Shown here one piece after another: positions 1-10,631 of a DNA stretch of 64,000 nt. Position 1 is the stretch's first letter, and each line of letters starts with the position of its first letter. Source of the DNA: Symsagittifera roscoffensis (lineage: Eukaryota; Xenacoelomorpha; Acoela; Convolutidae). Below the pieces are notes generated by a model. The model had not been told where the DNA came from and searched no databases. It saw nothing but the letters and a program-made list of their open reading frames with translations. Both the position numbers and the translations under genes were made by a program. The stretch is from positions 18,117,623 to 18,181,622 of the forward strand of contig NC_087065.1 in assembly GCF_963678635.1 (NCBI RefSeq), read 5' to 3'.

Positions 1-1
1 C

Positions 2-847
2 GGAGCAGTCTCCGTGGTACAAACTCCTAGGTTGAGAGCATTTGAAACCAATGAAAGGAGAATAGGGAAATTCGTGGGAACGATGGATCCATACTTTGTG
101 GGGAGGAATGCCGCCGTGTTACAGTACACACGATTTGCCTACACGGATCAAGCGACGAGAAGGCGAATAAGCAACGCCGCGACTCCCAAGCCTGGGAGAT
201 TTGACGAGGAATGGGCGGGATTAGGCTTAGCGCCTATGAAGATGAAAGGCAGGACCGAACTGTCTGAGGCCTCCTTGATCCTGACTAGTGTGAAACCGGA
301 ATTGAAAGAAGGAGGAACGCTGCAGGCGAGAACCTTCCTAGCACCCTTCGGCTGTGAGGAAATCAAAGTGGTCCATGGAGAAGAAGAAGATGGATCGGCT
401 GGCACACTGATCATACCGAAATTTCCGGAAGGGGCCGACAATGAAAAGCAAGGACCCTCGAGCTCGAAGAAGGATATGTCAGATGGAGATGACGGACAGG
501 GAGGAAGCCGTCAAGCGGAAGAACCCATGCAACAAGATGCAAGTCAAGCTAGTGGGGAAGACGACAGAGCATCGACAGGAGGAATATTTAGCCTGGATTT
601 CAGTTTCCTCAGTGATCGTGAGAACAACGCGCATACGTTGGAGGCGACTGAGCCAGCAGATGAAGGCACTTCGACACTGGAACCTCCGTCACCCTTTACA
701 GAAATGAAACGGAAATTGCCGGAGAGCAGCTCTCCTGGCAATTCGAGAATCAACGAACAAAGAATCCTCATGGAATCACCTAGGAGAAGAAGAATAGAGG
801 GCTCTGCCAGAGTACCTTTCTTAGGAACTTTGCCCGAAGAAGAGTGA
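2..847 (+). CDS. Unrecognised large gene, copy 1, segment A (partial at window edge)
   Basis: The frame is open from base 2, so the true start lies outside the window; the ATG at 14 is probably internal. Residues 1-130 align in order with the minus-strand peptide at 18299-18486, for example around KMKGRTELSEASLILTSV. Residues 130-277 are acidic and Ser/Gln/Glu rich, so probably disordered, with a basic patch (PRRRRIEG) near the end. It stops at TGA 845-847, and the next open segment lies 42 bp downstream in the same frame. I recognise no known domain. It may be one part of a single long protein, because copy 2 reads through comparable junctions further on. Confidence 0.55.
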   Translation, partial: GAVSVVQTPRLRAFETNERRIGKFVGTMDPYFVGRNAAVLQYTRFAYTDQATRRRISNAATPKPGRFDEEWAGLGLAPMKMKGRTELSEASLILTSVKPELKEGGTLQARTFLAPFGCEEIKVVHGEEEDGSAGTLIIPKFPEGADNEKQGPSSSKKDMSDGDDGQGGSRQAEEPMQQDASQASGEDDRASTGGIFSLDFSFLSDRENNAHTLEATEPADEGTSTLEPPSPFTEMKRKLPESSSPGNSRINEQRILMESPRRRRIEGSARVPFLGTLPEEE

Positions 848-889
848 GAAGTACATCACCGAGACCATGAAAGTAGAAAGGGTTGTAGA

Positions 890-1171
890 TTGGACAGAGT
901 GGCGTTCATGAAAGAAGTCTGGACAGTAGTTCAGAGCTATGGGACCCAGTCCATTTTGAAAATAGGTCTCAACCGACCATTGATGCGGGAAGTCCTTGAC
1001 AAGCTAGATGAGTGTGAAGGAAGATTGAGTGAGTTGTTGATTGACTCAGCCACTGATGAAAGTGAGGCGAACTCTCCCATCAAGATGACACCACAGGATG
1101 ATAAAGGAGAGGTGGTATATCTGTCAAGAACCAGGAGGGGAACGATGCGATCGAAATTGGTGATTGATTAA
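890..1171 (+). CDS. Copy 1, segment B, helical acidic region
   Basis: This is a 93-codon open segment in the frame of segment A. It has a heptad-like stretch (LMREVLDKLDECEGRLSELL) that could form a coiled coil, followed by an acidic linker. In copy 2 the similar position (17169-17525) also holds a charged helical region, with EELKEELLDIMMEIGEPIL, but sequence similarity is weak. The function is unknown. It ends at TAA 1169-1171 and overlaps the next open frame by a few bases, which looks like a frameshift rather than a separate gene. Confidence 0.4.
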   Translation: MDRVAFMKEVWTVVQSYGTQSILKIGLNRPLMREVLDKLDECEGRLSELLIDSATDESEANSPIKMTPQDDKGEVVYLSRTRRGTMRSKLVID

Positions 1172-1433
1172 GATCAACGAGATGAAGATGAAGTTAGGCA
1201 GCAAGGTGATGCCGAGGAGAGTAGGAAAGACGAAGGTGGATTCAGAGATATCAATGAAAGCTGTCAATTCAGCGAAACGAAAACGAGTCGAAGAGGCCAT
1301 GGATTTGGGACAAGGTGATTATCAATTGCCTGGCACGGACAGAATGTTAACCGATGTAGCGATGGTGCCACCCATTCTCATGGCAGGGATAAAGTCAACA
1401 GGTTACAAGTCCAAAGGAGTGACCGCACTCTGA
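1164..1433 (+). CDS. Copy 1, segment C, short basic ORF (uncertain)
   Basis: This 89-codon frame-3 segment lies between segments B and D and is rich in Lys and Met. Its first codon is TTG, so it is open sequence rather than a gene with its own start. No counterpart could be aligned in copy 2. It may be a shifted continuation of segment B or chance open frame. It is listed because it fills the gap between two better supported segments on the same strand. Confidence 0.25.
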   Translation: MIKINEMKMKLGSKVMPRRVGKTKVDSEISMKAVNSAKRKRVEEAMDLGQGDYQLPGTDRMLTDVAMVPPILMAGIKSTGYKSKGVTAL

Positions 1434-1450
1434 CTGGAGCGACCTTAGAA

Positions 1451-1984
1451 ATGGAAATACTTAGCCAATGTGGAGAAAGCACAATGAAAGACTTTAAACC
1501 ATCTCCCATGAACCACGGAAAGGGAAGTGTCGCAGGACAACTAGTACCAGTGGAGTATAACCGACTGACAGTGTCGGAGACTGTGTCAATAGATGAACCC
1601 GCCGGTGGATACATGGAGATGTTAGAATACCGAAACTCGGCTAGAGGGTTTGTGATGGCTCTGGAAGACAAAATGGACATGAAAGGTTATATGGAGACAA
1701 TGTTACGAGGCACCACCCTCAAGCAGAAGGCGTACGGAACTCTAGCGTCATCTGAGATGCAGGCGGAAACGATCGAGCAATTGGCGAGACTTCCATGGAA
1801 AGCAGTGGCGTTGAAGTAATTCGATGAGGAAATGAGGACTGCGCCGAGAATACACGCTCTCATGGCAGTACCCTACGTAAGAACCGAATTACAACTGAGG
1901 TTCGCCTGGTTCATGATGGGATTAACTCGCGGGAATATGACTCAGAAGAAAGGAAAAGGTCAAAAGAAGAAAAAGTTTTCCTTA
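1451..1984 (+). CDS. Copy 1, segment D, with in-frame TAA at 1817-1819
   Basis: Frame 2 is open from 1451 to TAA 1817-1819, then stays open in the same frame to TGA 1985-1987. Both sides of the TAA align with copy 2 (16560-16400 on -): LPWKAVALK before it and FDEEMRTAPR after it match the copy 2 stretch ending in LLLDYFENVIRAPS. The TAA therefore sits where copy 2 has Tyr and looks like a nonsense mutation. The purine-rich run at 1945-1975 is a likely place for the frameshift into segment E, since copy 2 is in one frame across this junction. Confidence 0.5.
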
Positions 1985-2748
1985 TGACGAACCTGAGGGA
2001 TCTGATAACCCAAGAGGGAGCAGCAGTAGCGTGCGCGAAGCGGAGAGACGCACTCTGTTTCATTCGCTTCCTGATAGAGCAGATTTCAGTACCAGCATTG
2101 AACACCTGTGTCAAGATGTTGAGGGAGGGCGATGAACGAGCAAAAGCCTTACTCTTGCTAGCACTGCTAAAGTTGCATCAAAGCAAGCCGATGAGGGTGA
2201 ATATGAAAGAACCTGAGGAGTTAGTGCCCATGAGAAAGATAGACGAAAGTGGGAGATTTTCAAACAAGGAGCTGAGACTCACCAAAGAATCTATGGGGGC
2301 ACTGCCGAAATCCAGTGAGTACTGTGGACCGATCAAGAAGAAGTCGTACAGCTACGTGTCCGGAATCATAGGGATAGCGTACAACCGTTTCCTGAGTGAA
2401 GACATACGCGATTGCTTCTTTGATTACGAGCAGGCAGTGTTGCTAAGTTTCTGGATGTCGAGAAATGTAACGATTAAGAGCGCTAATAATCCGCAGACCA
2501 AATTGGGACTGGTCTTGGAAGAAGAGGTGACTGCACCTTCCGTACCAAAATCCGACAAAAAAGTGGAGTTTGGGTTGGGATTCTCAGATGAACTACTGAG
2601 AACGAGCGTGATGGGAGTGTGGGAACTGATGAGATCATCATGGTGTCCTTGTCCCAATGCTGACTCAATATTACGGGCGACACAAGACGCGCAGAGGGAG
2701 CTGAACGCAGACTGTAACCTGCGTGACCTGAACATCAAAATAATGTGA
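1984..2748 (+). CDS. Copy 1, segment E, best-conserved block of the family
   Basis: This is a 254-codon segment. It aligns over most of its length with the minus-strand ORF 15713-16426. Shared motifs are KIDE..RFSNK, SYVSGIIGIAYNRFLS (copy 2: QYVSGIMGISYNFFLS), LGLVLEE and SSWCPCPN (copy 2: PSWCPHPQ). Conservation of Trp, Cys, Gly and Tyr between strongly diverged copies suggests past selection on the protein. I see no known enzyme motif and no convincing membrane segment. It ends at TGA 2746-2748, which overlaps an ATG at 2748. Confidence 0.6.
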   Translation: MTNLRDLITQEGAAVACAKRRDALCFIRFLIEQISVPALNTCVKMLREGDERAKALLLLALLKLHQSKPMRVNMKEPEELVPMRKIDESGRFSNKELRLTKESMGALPKSSEYCGPIKKKSYSYVSGIIGIAYNRFLSEDIRDCFFDYEQAVLLSFWMSRNVTIKSANNPQTKLGLVLEEEVTAPSVPKSDKKVEFGLGFSDELLRTSVMGVWELMRSSWCPCPNADSILRATQDAQRELNADCNLRDLNIKIM

Positions 2749-3920
2749 TGATAACAGCCTCTAGGAGCAACGGGGAAGACAAAGTAGAGATGCCTGGCTG
2801 GGGACGAGAAGACTGGGTCAAGCCTGGTAGCTGTCTGGTGGAAGTCTGTGGACTGGAAGGTCACGTTTGTGGAGGTCTGGATTGTGTGAAAACTCTAGAG
2901 AGACAACACAAGCAATTGACGATATTGTTTGGGAATGTCGTGATGAAAGCAAGGACGGAATTGGAACTGATGGCAGATTGCCATGGAGGAACCGAGGTGA
3001 ATTTAGTGACTGCACTAGGATTCTACAGCATGTTTGCTTCTTTAGAGTCACTATTGAATCTAGAACAGAGACATGAGATGGTCACAGCCATCAGTGTAGA
3101 AGTGTTCCCAGGAGTTTTGCAAACTGAGCATAAGCACATAGGAAAATGGAGGGAAGCGATCGAGGCAGAAATGAACATCAGACACAGTGAGACTTATTGT
3201 AGACCATCAGGAGCACGATATTTGGTGGGATCGACATTGGCTCCATTGTGCAAGAGCAGATACACGGTGCATTTCGTAGCTGTGGATGTAAAGAGTACGA
3301 GAACGATCGTGGACCAAGCCTTCTCAGTGCCAAAGTGTGTGAGACTAACGAGAGTGTCCAAAAAATCTTACGAGTTGCTATGCAAGATGTTCTCAGCAGT
3401 TCCAGAGAGAACAAAGGAGGAGTTGGAATCGATACTGGGAAGGAAGTTCATGGGATACAAGAGTGGGAACTTCAGTGACTTTGAAAGACAGAAACAGAGA
3501 GGATCAACCGTTACAGATTACAATACAGTAGACAAGAATGACGAAGTCCACCGAGTGATGATGGAAGTAGAACCATTACTGGAAGCTTCGGGAAAGCGTA
3601 TTTGGAGGAGCATCATGTTGACACATGATGAGTTTCCCTGCCACTGCTTGCTGCAGACCTGGTGGTATCCCGAGCGTATTAATCTGGTGTTGATCTGGGA
3701 CTCTGGAGAGCTGCTCTCCATGGGTTTACCAGACTCATCACGGCCCATAACGATAGTGATAGTGGGAGTTATGATGGCGATACGATGGCTGGAGGCTCAT
3801 ATGAGAGAAAACAATAGACAGGAGGCACCGACGAGAGAACAGTTGCAGAAATTGGATTGTCTAAAAGATTTAGATCTTTTTGAGACAATGTGCAAGATTC
3901 TAACATTCCGATGGAAGTGA
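2748..3920 (+). CDS. Copy 1, segment F, longest uninterrupted ORF of the family
   Basis: About 390 codons are uninterrupted. I take the ATG at 2748; the upstream codon at 2745 is GTG. Three separate minus-strand pieces of copy 2 align with it in order: 15059-15529 (VNLVTALGFYSM versus VNLATALEFFSK), 14673-14903 (SDFERQ versus SDFEKQ) and 14138-14656 (WWYPERINLVLIWD versus VWYPEKSNLCLIWD). The C-terminal third has the conserved strip TIVIVGVMMAIRWLEAH. The family is not recognised. The end overlaps segment G by about 30 bp in another frame, consistent with a frameshift. Confidence 0.6.
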   Translation: MITASRSNGEDKVEMPGWGREDWVKPGSCLVEVCGLEGHVCGGLDCVKTLERQHKQLTILFGNVVMKARTELELMADCHGGTEVNLVTALGFYSMFASLESLLNLEQRHEMVTAISVEVFPGVLQTEHKHIGKWREAIEAEMNIRHSETYCRPSGARYLVGSTLAPLCKSRYTVHFVAVDVKSTRTIVDQAFSVPKCVRLTRVSKKSYELLCKMFSAVPERTKEELESILGRKFMGYKSGNFSDFERQKQRGSTVTDYNTVDKNDEVHRVMMEVEPLLEASGKRIWRSIMLTHDEFPCHCLLQTWWYPERINLVLIWDSGELLSMGLPDSSRPITIVIVGVMMAIRWLEAHMRENNRQEAPTREQLQKLDCLKDLDLFETMCKILTFRWK

Positions 3921-4384
3921 AAAAGATTTGGGCAAGAAGACGATTGATGCCATGGTTCAGAGCTAACATGACTGCATGGTTGTACGAATATGCCAAAAAG
4001 CATATGTCGAAGCACGGCAGAGTGTACAGTGGATATCAGCTGGACATTGGAGCAGGAGCTTTCAAGCGAGCTTTCGTGACTCATCGGAATGCAGTGACCA
4101 CCGCTGTAAAAAAAATTTCCAGGACAAGTGAACGTAGTGGAAAGGAGAAGGAAGAGATGTTGAAGGAAGATTTGGAGAGAAACGTGACGTTGTGTCTCCA
4201 CAACAGCTTCTGCCGGAACAGAGAATCTAACGTGGATCCCCTACCTTGTTGCAAACAGAGGGTAGAAGAGCAGAAGTGTTGGAGGACTGCTTCCAACAGC
4301 GTCAGAATAGCTAACGATTTGTTGCAAGAGACAGAAACTGAAAGTGCGGAGTCAGTGTCACAGGAGGAAGAAATGGAACATTGA
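3890..4384 (+). CDS. Copy 1, segment G, C-terminal part
   Basis: This 164-codon segment continues the alignment with 14138-14656 of copy 2. Its RLMPWFRANMTAWLYEYAKK matches a copy 2 stretch containing FFSWFRAMLTSWLYVLTK, and IGAGAFKRAFVTHRN matches IGAAAFKRMQLTHRN. Past residue 100 the tail is charged, with clustered Cys, His and Glu, and has no match in copy 2, which stops earlier. The stop is TGA 4382-4384. It appears to be the natural C terminus of the long coding sequence. Confidence 0.55.
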   Translation: MQDSNIPMEVKKIWARRRLMPWFRANMTAWLYEYAKKHMSKHGRVYSGYQLDIGAGAFKRAFVTHRNAVTTAVKKISRTSERSGKEKEEMLKEDLERNVTLCLHNSFCRNRESNVDPLPCCKQRVEEQKCWRTASNSVRIANDLLQETETESAESVSQEEEMEH

Positions 4385-5535
4385 CAGATGACCAAAAAAC
4401 AAGATGCAAAAAGAGACGAAATTAGAAGAATTTAGAAGATTTAGAACTTCTTAACGACAAAAAGAAGAAAAACAAAGGAGTGACGAAGAAGAAGAAGTTA
4501 AAACTCAAAATTGTTTTATGTGTGTGAAAAGACTCTAGTGAGAAACCAAGCAACCAAGTTGTAATTGAAAACAGAAATATTTAGTTGAGTTTTGGACGTT
4601 AAAAAGTTTGTTGCATTTATAAATTTGCATTTTGATTTTTGTTAGTGGCTTTAGAGACACTTACTGTTTATTTAGAAAGGATTGAGTAAAGAGTATATTT
4701 AAATATTCCAGCCTGCATGACTGTTTTTAATCAACTAGGAGAACTGATCACTCTGTGGTGACATGAAAGGCTTGGGTAATCTCTTGAAGAGGGAGATTGT
4801 TTCATTGTTCTTTCTAACCACAGAGTTCGTTAGTTTTAATTTTCAGGACAATAACAAGCAAGATTTCCGAAGGGAAGAAGCATAGTAGGATATTTTTAGC
4901 TTGTTGGTTGGCAGGACTGTCCTGCAAGCCAACATCTTTTTAAATCTAGGAGAAAAAGTTTTTAATCAGGACATTGACATTGGAAGTCAGAAAAAATGTT
5001 TTTATCTTAGGACATATCCTCAATGTGAAGATTAGTGAAAAAATTTGAAGGCTATAGTGATGTAGTATGATGCCATTTATATTCTGCAGTGAGTCGATAT
5101 GACGCGGATAAAAATAATTTCGTGCATTTTGTAAATTCTGTTCGATGACACTGTACCAATTTTACGAACATTGCGAGATTCAATGAGGACATTGACCGGA
5201 CTATCCGGGGAGTATGTGACATTCAATCAGAATGGACCAAAATGCAGACGCAGCAATTTCGAGTTTTTAGCAGCGAACCTTCCGAATTGCCGGTTTTGAA
5301 GCAATAAGAGCGTTATTCGAACAATTAGACAAATCGTGAAGGCTGAGGGATTCGGAAATTTCTAAATTTTAAAAATTCGAATTGATGACGTAACAATTCT
5401 AAGAAACGTCAGAAACGGCCATTTTAGAGAAGAAACTGAAATAAACACAACAACATTAGTTGCGACGACGATAAGAACGAAAAAAACTGAGGATCGGAAT
5501 CAGAGAAAAACAGAAGTAACAGAGACCGCTCCGAG
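4385..5535 (+). other. A-rich non-coding tail of copy 1
   Basis: No convincing ORF lies here. The first 300 bases are A/G-rich on the + strand, directly after the stop codon, and include several AAACAA/AAGAAGAA runs. The remainder is plain AT-rich sequence. It could be a 3' untranslated region or element tail. I saw no clear poly(A) signal in a position that would decide this. Confidence 0.3.
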
Positions 5536-5652
5536 TTGCAACTATTGTGTCGCTACAATAGTTGCAAGGCCGTTGCGAACAACGGTGAAGGGTGGAAGAC
5601 AGCCTTCCGGGAGGAAGATAAAGGTCTTATTACCCCGGATTCAAGAATCCGG
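5536..5652. repeat. Cluster of perfect hairpins downstream of copy 1
   Basis: Four inverted repeats lie within about 120 bp. Positions 5536-5567 have 13-bp perfect arms (TTGCAACTATTGT and its complement) around GTCGCT. Positions 5570-5585 have 6-bp arms around CGAA. A 5-bp pair CTTCC/GGAAG lies near 5605. Positions 5635-5652 have 8-bp perfect arms CCGGATTC/GAATCCGG around AA. Such density is unlikely by chance in this AT-rich sequence and suggests a structured element end or RNA structure. Confidence 0.6.
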
Positions 5653-6539
5653 AGGGGTCTCGGGACTGAAACTCTTAGCATTTATACAAACTTTTAGCTT
5701 TCCTATTATGTCCTGAATTGAGTTTAATTAACATCTGAATTCATTTTGCTAGGATGAGAAGCTAGGAGTTGGGGGAAAGGGTTGATCCATCTTCGATGGA
5801 GATGATGATTTTTATCTACTGAACAAAAACAATAATAATTCAATAAATAGTAGTAGCCCTGATTTTAGGAGTGACCTCGTGTTCTGGGGATACTGAGGCC
5901 CAGCCTGAGCTCACTATTTCTGCATGTAGTTAAGTTAATCTGAGTGTTCTGACCAAAGCCGAAAGCAGTAACGTTTTTGTCGACCCGATGTTGGAAAGAC
6001 CACCAAAAGAACTGGCTTTGGTAGAGACGGTGAAAAACATGTAGAGCTTAGTTTAGACGCTGGCCAGTCGTTTTATAGCTTAGCTTTATTTTCCGTCGAT
6101 ATGTATCTTCCGGGCGAATGTTACACTTGAGCAACACAAGAAACATGATTTTGTGGCGAAATGAAATTTTTCAAAAATTCGAATTGGTTATGTCATGCTC
6201 GAGTTTCTCGCGACAATTGAAAATATCAGAAAAATATTATCAGAAGAACCGATTTACAGTAGCGGAAAAGTAGTCGAGAAAGCAGCGGAAAATTGCTATT
6301 CGCAATTTCCGGATAAAAGATTACACGAGAGTATAGCTGTCTTATTCGAAACAGAAGGCAGATCGATCGCGAACAAAGAAGAGATGGACTAGAAATTGAA
6401 CCAGAGTAAACCTTCGGTGGAAAAGTGGTCAACCGAAGTCTCCCAATGGTCCAGCCCCAAAACTCATTTCTCAAGCTGAAACTAATCAATTTAAAATTCC
6501 TCGAGACAAACTTAAATCCCTAATTATTGTAGAGTTTCT

Positions 6540-8260
6540 TGTTAATTTAGTTACTCCAAGTCTAGAGTGTGCCGGTATGTGAGTACCCAATTTAAATTTC
6601 CTGAGTGTGTTTTATATTGTTATGTTGAAATAAGGAGAGTTTTAGGTTGGTCCATCTGAAATGGATCAAAGTTCCACTGTCTAATAAAAAGTAAGTATAC
6701 GGATAGTTCCGACCCTTTTTTTAACGGCGTTCGCGTGTTTTAGGTATTCTGAGACCTAAGTATGGGGACGTTCTTATTTTCTAGAGTGGGGGAGTATTTT
6801 GGTAGTGGCCTCTAAGCTGTTACACGGGTTGTAATCTCATGTCGCAAGCTAACTGAATTGGCTCCAACCGCATGAGGTAGAAAAACACAGGAGATAGTGT
6901 CTCTGACTCTTGAGGCAATGGTTATAGGGCCTATTTTTCTTGAACCTCATATGTGACTAAAGTAAACGACTGTTACAAACAGGGTTGGAAACTCAAGTAT
7001 AACTTTAAGTTTTGTTAGACAAAGGACTTTTGATTCATTTTAGATGGATGAATTTAAAACCCACCTCATTCCAATATGACTGTGTGAAAATACACTAGGG
7101 AAAATAAATTCAGAGTTTTATGAACATGAAAGAACTAAAGACTAAGAAAACTCAGAAATTTACAGGAAAATGTCATTATGATTACTAAACAATTACTGTT
7201 GTTTAAGTTTGATTGGTTAAAAAGTTTTAGAGCCTTTTTAGACATGTTTCTCATATCTTTGATCATTTTGTAAATATTGTTAAAAAATTTCAATCCTGAT
7301 GATGCGCAAAATGTGCGAAAACGTTTGAATTAACATTTAAATTTTTTTTAAAAAATAAATTAAGTTTTCACATAATGGAGCAACTCTAGAATTATGAAAA
7401 CAACGTAAAAAGACCAACTCTAGAAATCTTAGGTTATAACTAGTTTTAACTCAAAAAAATTTAGGGTTTTCACCATTGGTCAGCTTAATTTGTCGACCTG
7501 CCCAACCAAAGTTCTTTCTTGCCCAGCGATGACACTTTCGTAGAAAATCGCGGTTTTCTCTGTCGGGAACAAGTCAGCTCTGTTCGAATTGGTTATTTCA
7601 GTAAAAATGCGTTCAGCATTTTTATTCTAACTTTTTTCGATCAATTCTCCCGCATTTATGATTCGATTCCCCTATTTTTAGTTGCCGCAAAAACTTTGAG
7701 CGATAACCGCGATAACTTTGAGCTTGATTTGGTCGATTCGCATTTTTCAAAAGTTACTGTTTCCATCCACCATAATCAAGGTCAGAGTGTAACAATCGCC
7801 TTCTTAAGTCACATATGAGGCTAAGAGAAATAGACCCTATAACCATTGGCTCAAGAGTCAGGGACACTATCTCTTGTGCTTTTCTACCTCATGTGATTGG
7901 AGCCAATTCGATTCAGTTGCGACATGAGACTACAACCCGTGTTACAGATTAAAGGCTACTACCAAACTAACCCCCACTCTACAAATACGAACGCCCACAT
8001 GGCCAGGTCTCAAAAACCTGAAACACGCGAACGCCCTTAAAAACAGTGTCTGAACTCAAGCATACCCTTAATGGTTATTGGACAAGAGACCTTTGATCCA
8101 TTTCAGATGGATCAACCTATAAACTCTACTTAACTCAATATAATCACAGAAAACACACTCAAGATATTAAAATTAGGTACTCACATACCGACACAACCTC
8201 TGGAATTGAATAAATAAATTGTAAATCAACTCTAGAATTACTTTAGGGTAATAAAATCCA
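6540..8260. repeat. Inverted arms inside each 2.2 kb unit
   Basis: Within the unit the left part (6540-6960: GTGCCGGTATGTGAGTACC, ACGGGTTGTAATCTCATGTC, CATATGTGAC) reappears as an imperfect reverse complement at 7810-8260 (GGTACTCACATACCG, GACATGAGACTACAACCCGT, CACATATGAG). Each unit can therefore fold into a long hairpin with the 7.0-7.8 kb segment as its loop. The same holds at 8790-10480 and 11020-12680. The arms are less alike than the tandem copies, so the hairpin is older than the array. Confidence 0.7.
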
Positions 8261-8374
8261 GCTCATGGATTTTTAAATAAATAAGTTTGAACACAAAAAT
8301 AAGTTTCTATCTGGACCATTGAGCAGTTGTCCACCTTTCCACTCAAGGGTCACTCTGGTACAATCGATTGTTGT

Positions 8375-8402
8375 TCTCTCTCTCTCTCTCTCTCTCTCTC
8401 TT
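8375..8402 (+). repeat. (CT)n microsatellite, repeated at equivalent array positions
   Basis: CT dinucleotide tracts follow the sequence CAATCGATTGTTGTT at 8375-8402, 10600-10628, 12831-12858 and 13740-13787. The last is much longer than the others. The tract length is the most variable part of otherwise near-identical repeats, as expected of slippage. Peptides rich in Arg-Glu or Ser-Leu read through these tracts are artefacts. Confidence 0.85.
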
Positions 8403-10597
8403 CCTGCACTCTGGTTTTCCTATCGGGAACAAGATAGCTCTACTTGCGTCGTGTAATTGTAGTAAAATTGCGAATAGCAATTTTACTCTAAAATGTTTCA
8501 GCAACTTTCCCTACAATAGCTGAAAAGTAGTCGAGAAAGCAGCGGAAAATTGCTATTCGCAATTTCCGGATAAAAGATTACACGAGAGTAGAGCTGTCTT
8601 ATTCGAAACAAAAGGCAGAGCGATCGCGAAAAAAGAAGAAATGGACTAGAAATTGAACCAGAGTAAACCTTCGGTGGAAAAGTGGACAACCGAAGTCTCC
8701 CAATGGTCCAGCCCCAAAACTCATTTCTCAAGCTGAAACTAGTCAATTTAAAATTCCTCGAGTCAAACTTAATTCCCTAATTATTCTAGAGTTACTTGTT
8801 AGTTTAGTTACTCCAAGTCTAGAGTGTGCCGGTATGTGAGTACCCAATTTAAATTTCTTGAGTGTGTTTTATATTGTTATGTTGAGATAAGGAGAGTTAT
8901 AGGTTGATCCATCTGAAAAGGATCAAAATTCCACTGTCTAATAAAAAGTAAGTATACGGATAGTTCCGACCCTTTTTTAAACGGCGTTCGCGTGTTTTAG
9001 GTATTCTGAGACCTAAGTATGGGGATGTTCCTATTTTCTAGAGTGGGGGAGTAATTTGGTAGTGGCCTCTAAGCTGTTACACGGGTTGTAGTCTCATGTC
9101 GCAAGCGAACTGAATTGGCTCCGACCGCATGAGGTAGAAAAACACAGGAGATAGTGTCCCTGACTCTTGAGCCAATGGTTATAGGGCCTCTTTTTCTTGA
9201 ACCTCATTTGTGACTAAAATTAACGACTGTTACAAACAGGGTTGGAAACTCAAGTATAACTTTAAGATTTATTAGACAAAGGACTTTTGATTCATTTTAG
9301 ATGGATGAATTTAAGACCCGCCTCATTCCAACATGACTGTGTGAAAATACACTAGAGAAAATAAATTCAGAGTTTTATAACCATGAAAGAACTAAAGACT
9401 AAAAAAACTCTAAAGAGAAATTTACAGGAAAATTTTATTCATGATTACGTAATTAGAGTCTTTTTAGACATGTTTCTCAGATCTTTGATCATTTTTTAAA
9501 AATTGTTTCAAAATTTCAATCCTGATGATGCGCAAAATGTGCGAAAACGTTTGAATTAACATTTAAATTTTTTATAAAATAAATTAAGTTTTCACATAAA
9601 GGAGCAACTCTAGAATTATGAAAACAACGTAAAAAGACCAACTCTAGAAATCTTAGGTTATAACTAGTTTTAACTCAAAAAAATTTAGGGTTTTCACCAT
9701 TGGTCAGCTTAATTTGTCGACCTGCCCAACCAAATTTCTTTCTTGCCCAGCGATGACACTTTCGTAGAAATTCGCGATTTTCTCTGTCGGGAACAAGTCA
9801 GCTCTGTTCGAATTGGTTATTTCAGTAAAATTGCGTTCAGCATTTTTATTCTAACTTTTTTCGATCAATTCTCCCGCATTTATGATTCGATTCCCCTATT
9901 TTCAGTTGCCGCAAAAACTTTGAGCGATAACCGCGATAACTTTGAGCTTGATTTGGTCGATTCGCATTTTTCAAAAGTTACTGTTTCCATCCACCATAAT
10001 CAAGGTCAGAGTGTAACAGTCGCCCTCTTAAGTCACATATGAGGCTAAGAGAAATAGGCCCTACAACCATTGGCTCAAGAGTCAGGGACACTATCTCTTG
10101 TGCTTTTCTACCTCATGTGGTTGGAGCCAATTCGATTCAGTTGCGACATGAGACTACAACCCGTGTTACAGATTAAAGGCTACTACCACACTAACCCCCC
10201 ACTCTACAAATACGAACGCCCACATGGCCAGTTCTCAAAAAGCTGAAACACGCGAACGCCATTAAAAACAGTGTCTGAACTGAAGCATACCCTTAATTGT
10301 TATTGGACAGTGGACCTTTGATCCATTTTAGATGTATCAACCTATAAACTCTACTTAACTCAACATAATCACAGAAAACACACTCAAGATATTAAAATTA
10401 GGTACTCACATACCGACACGACCTCTGGAATTGAATAACTAAATTGTAAATCAACTCTAGAATTACTTTAGGGTAAAAAAATCTAGCTCATGGAGTTTTA
10501 AATAAATAAGTTTGAACACAAAAATAAGTTTCTATCTGGACCATTGAGCAGCTGTCCACCTTTCCACTCAAGGGTCACTCTGGTACAATCGATTGTT

Positions 10598-10631
<34 letters not shown>

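Noticed and set aside
1984..2750. ATGA and TGATG stop-start overlaps between copy 1 segments, suggesting coupled translation of separate genes
   Set aside because: Copy 2 reads in a single frame across the 1984 junction and across the 3890/3920 junction, so these overlaps are better explained as frameshifts in one long ORF.
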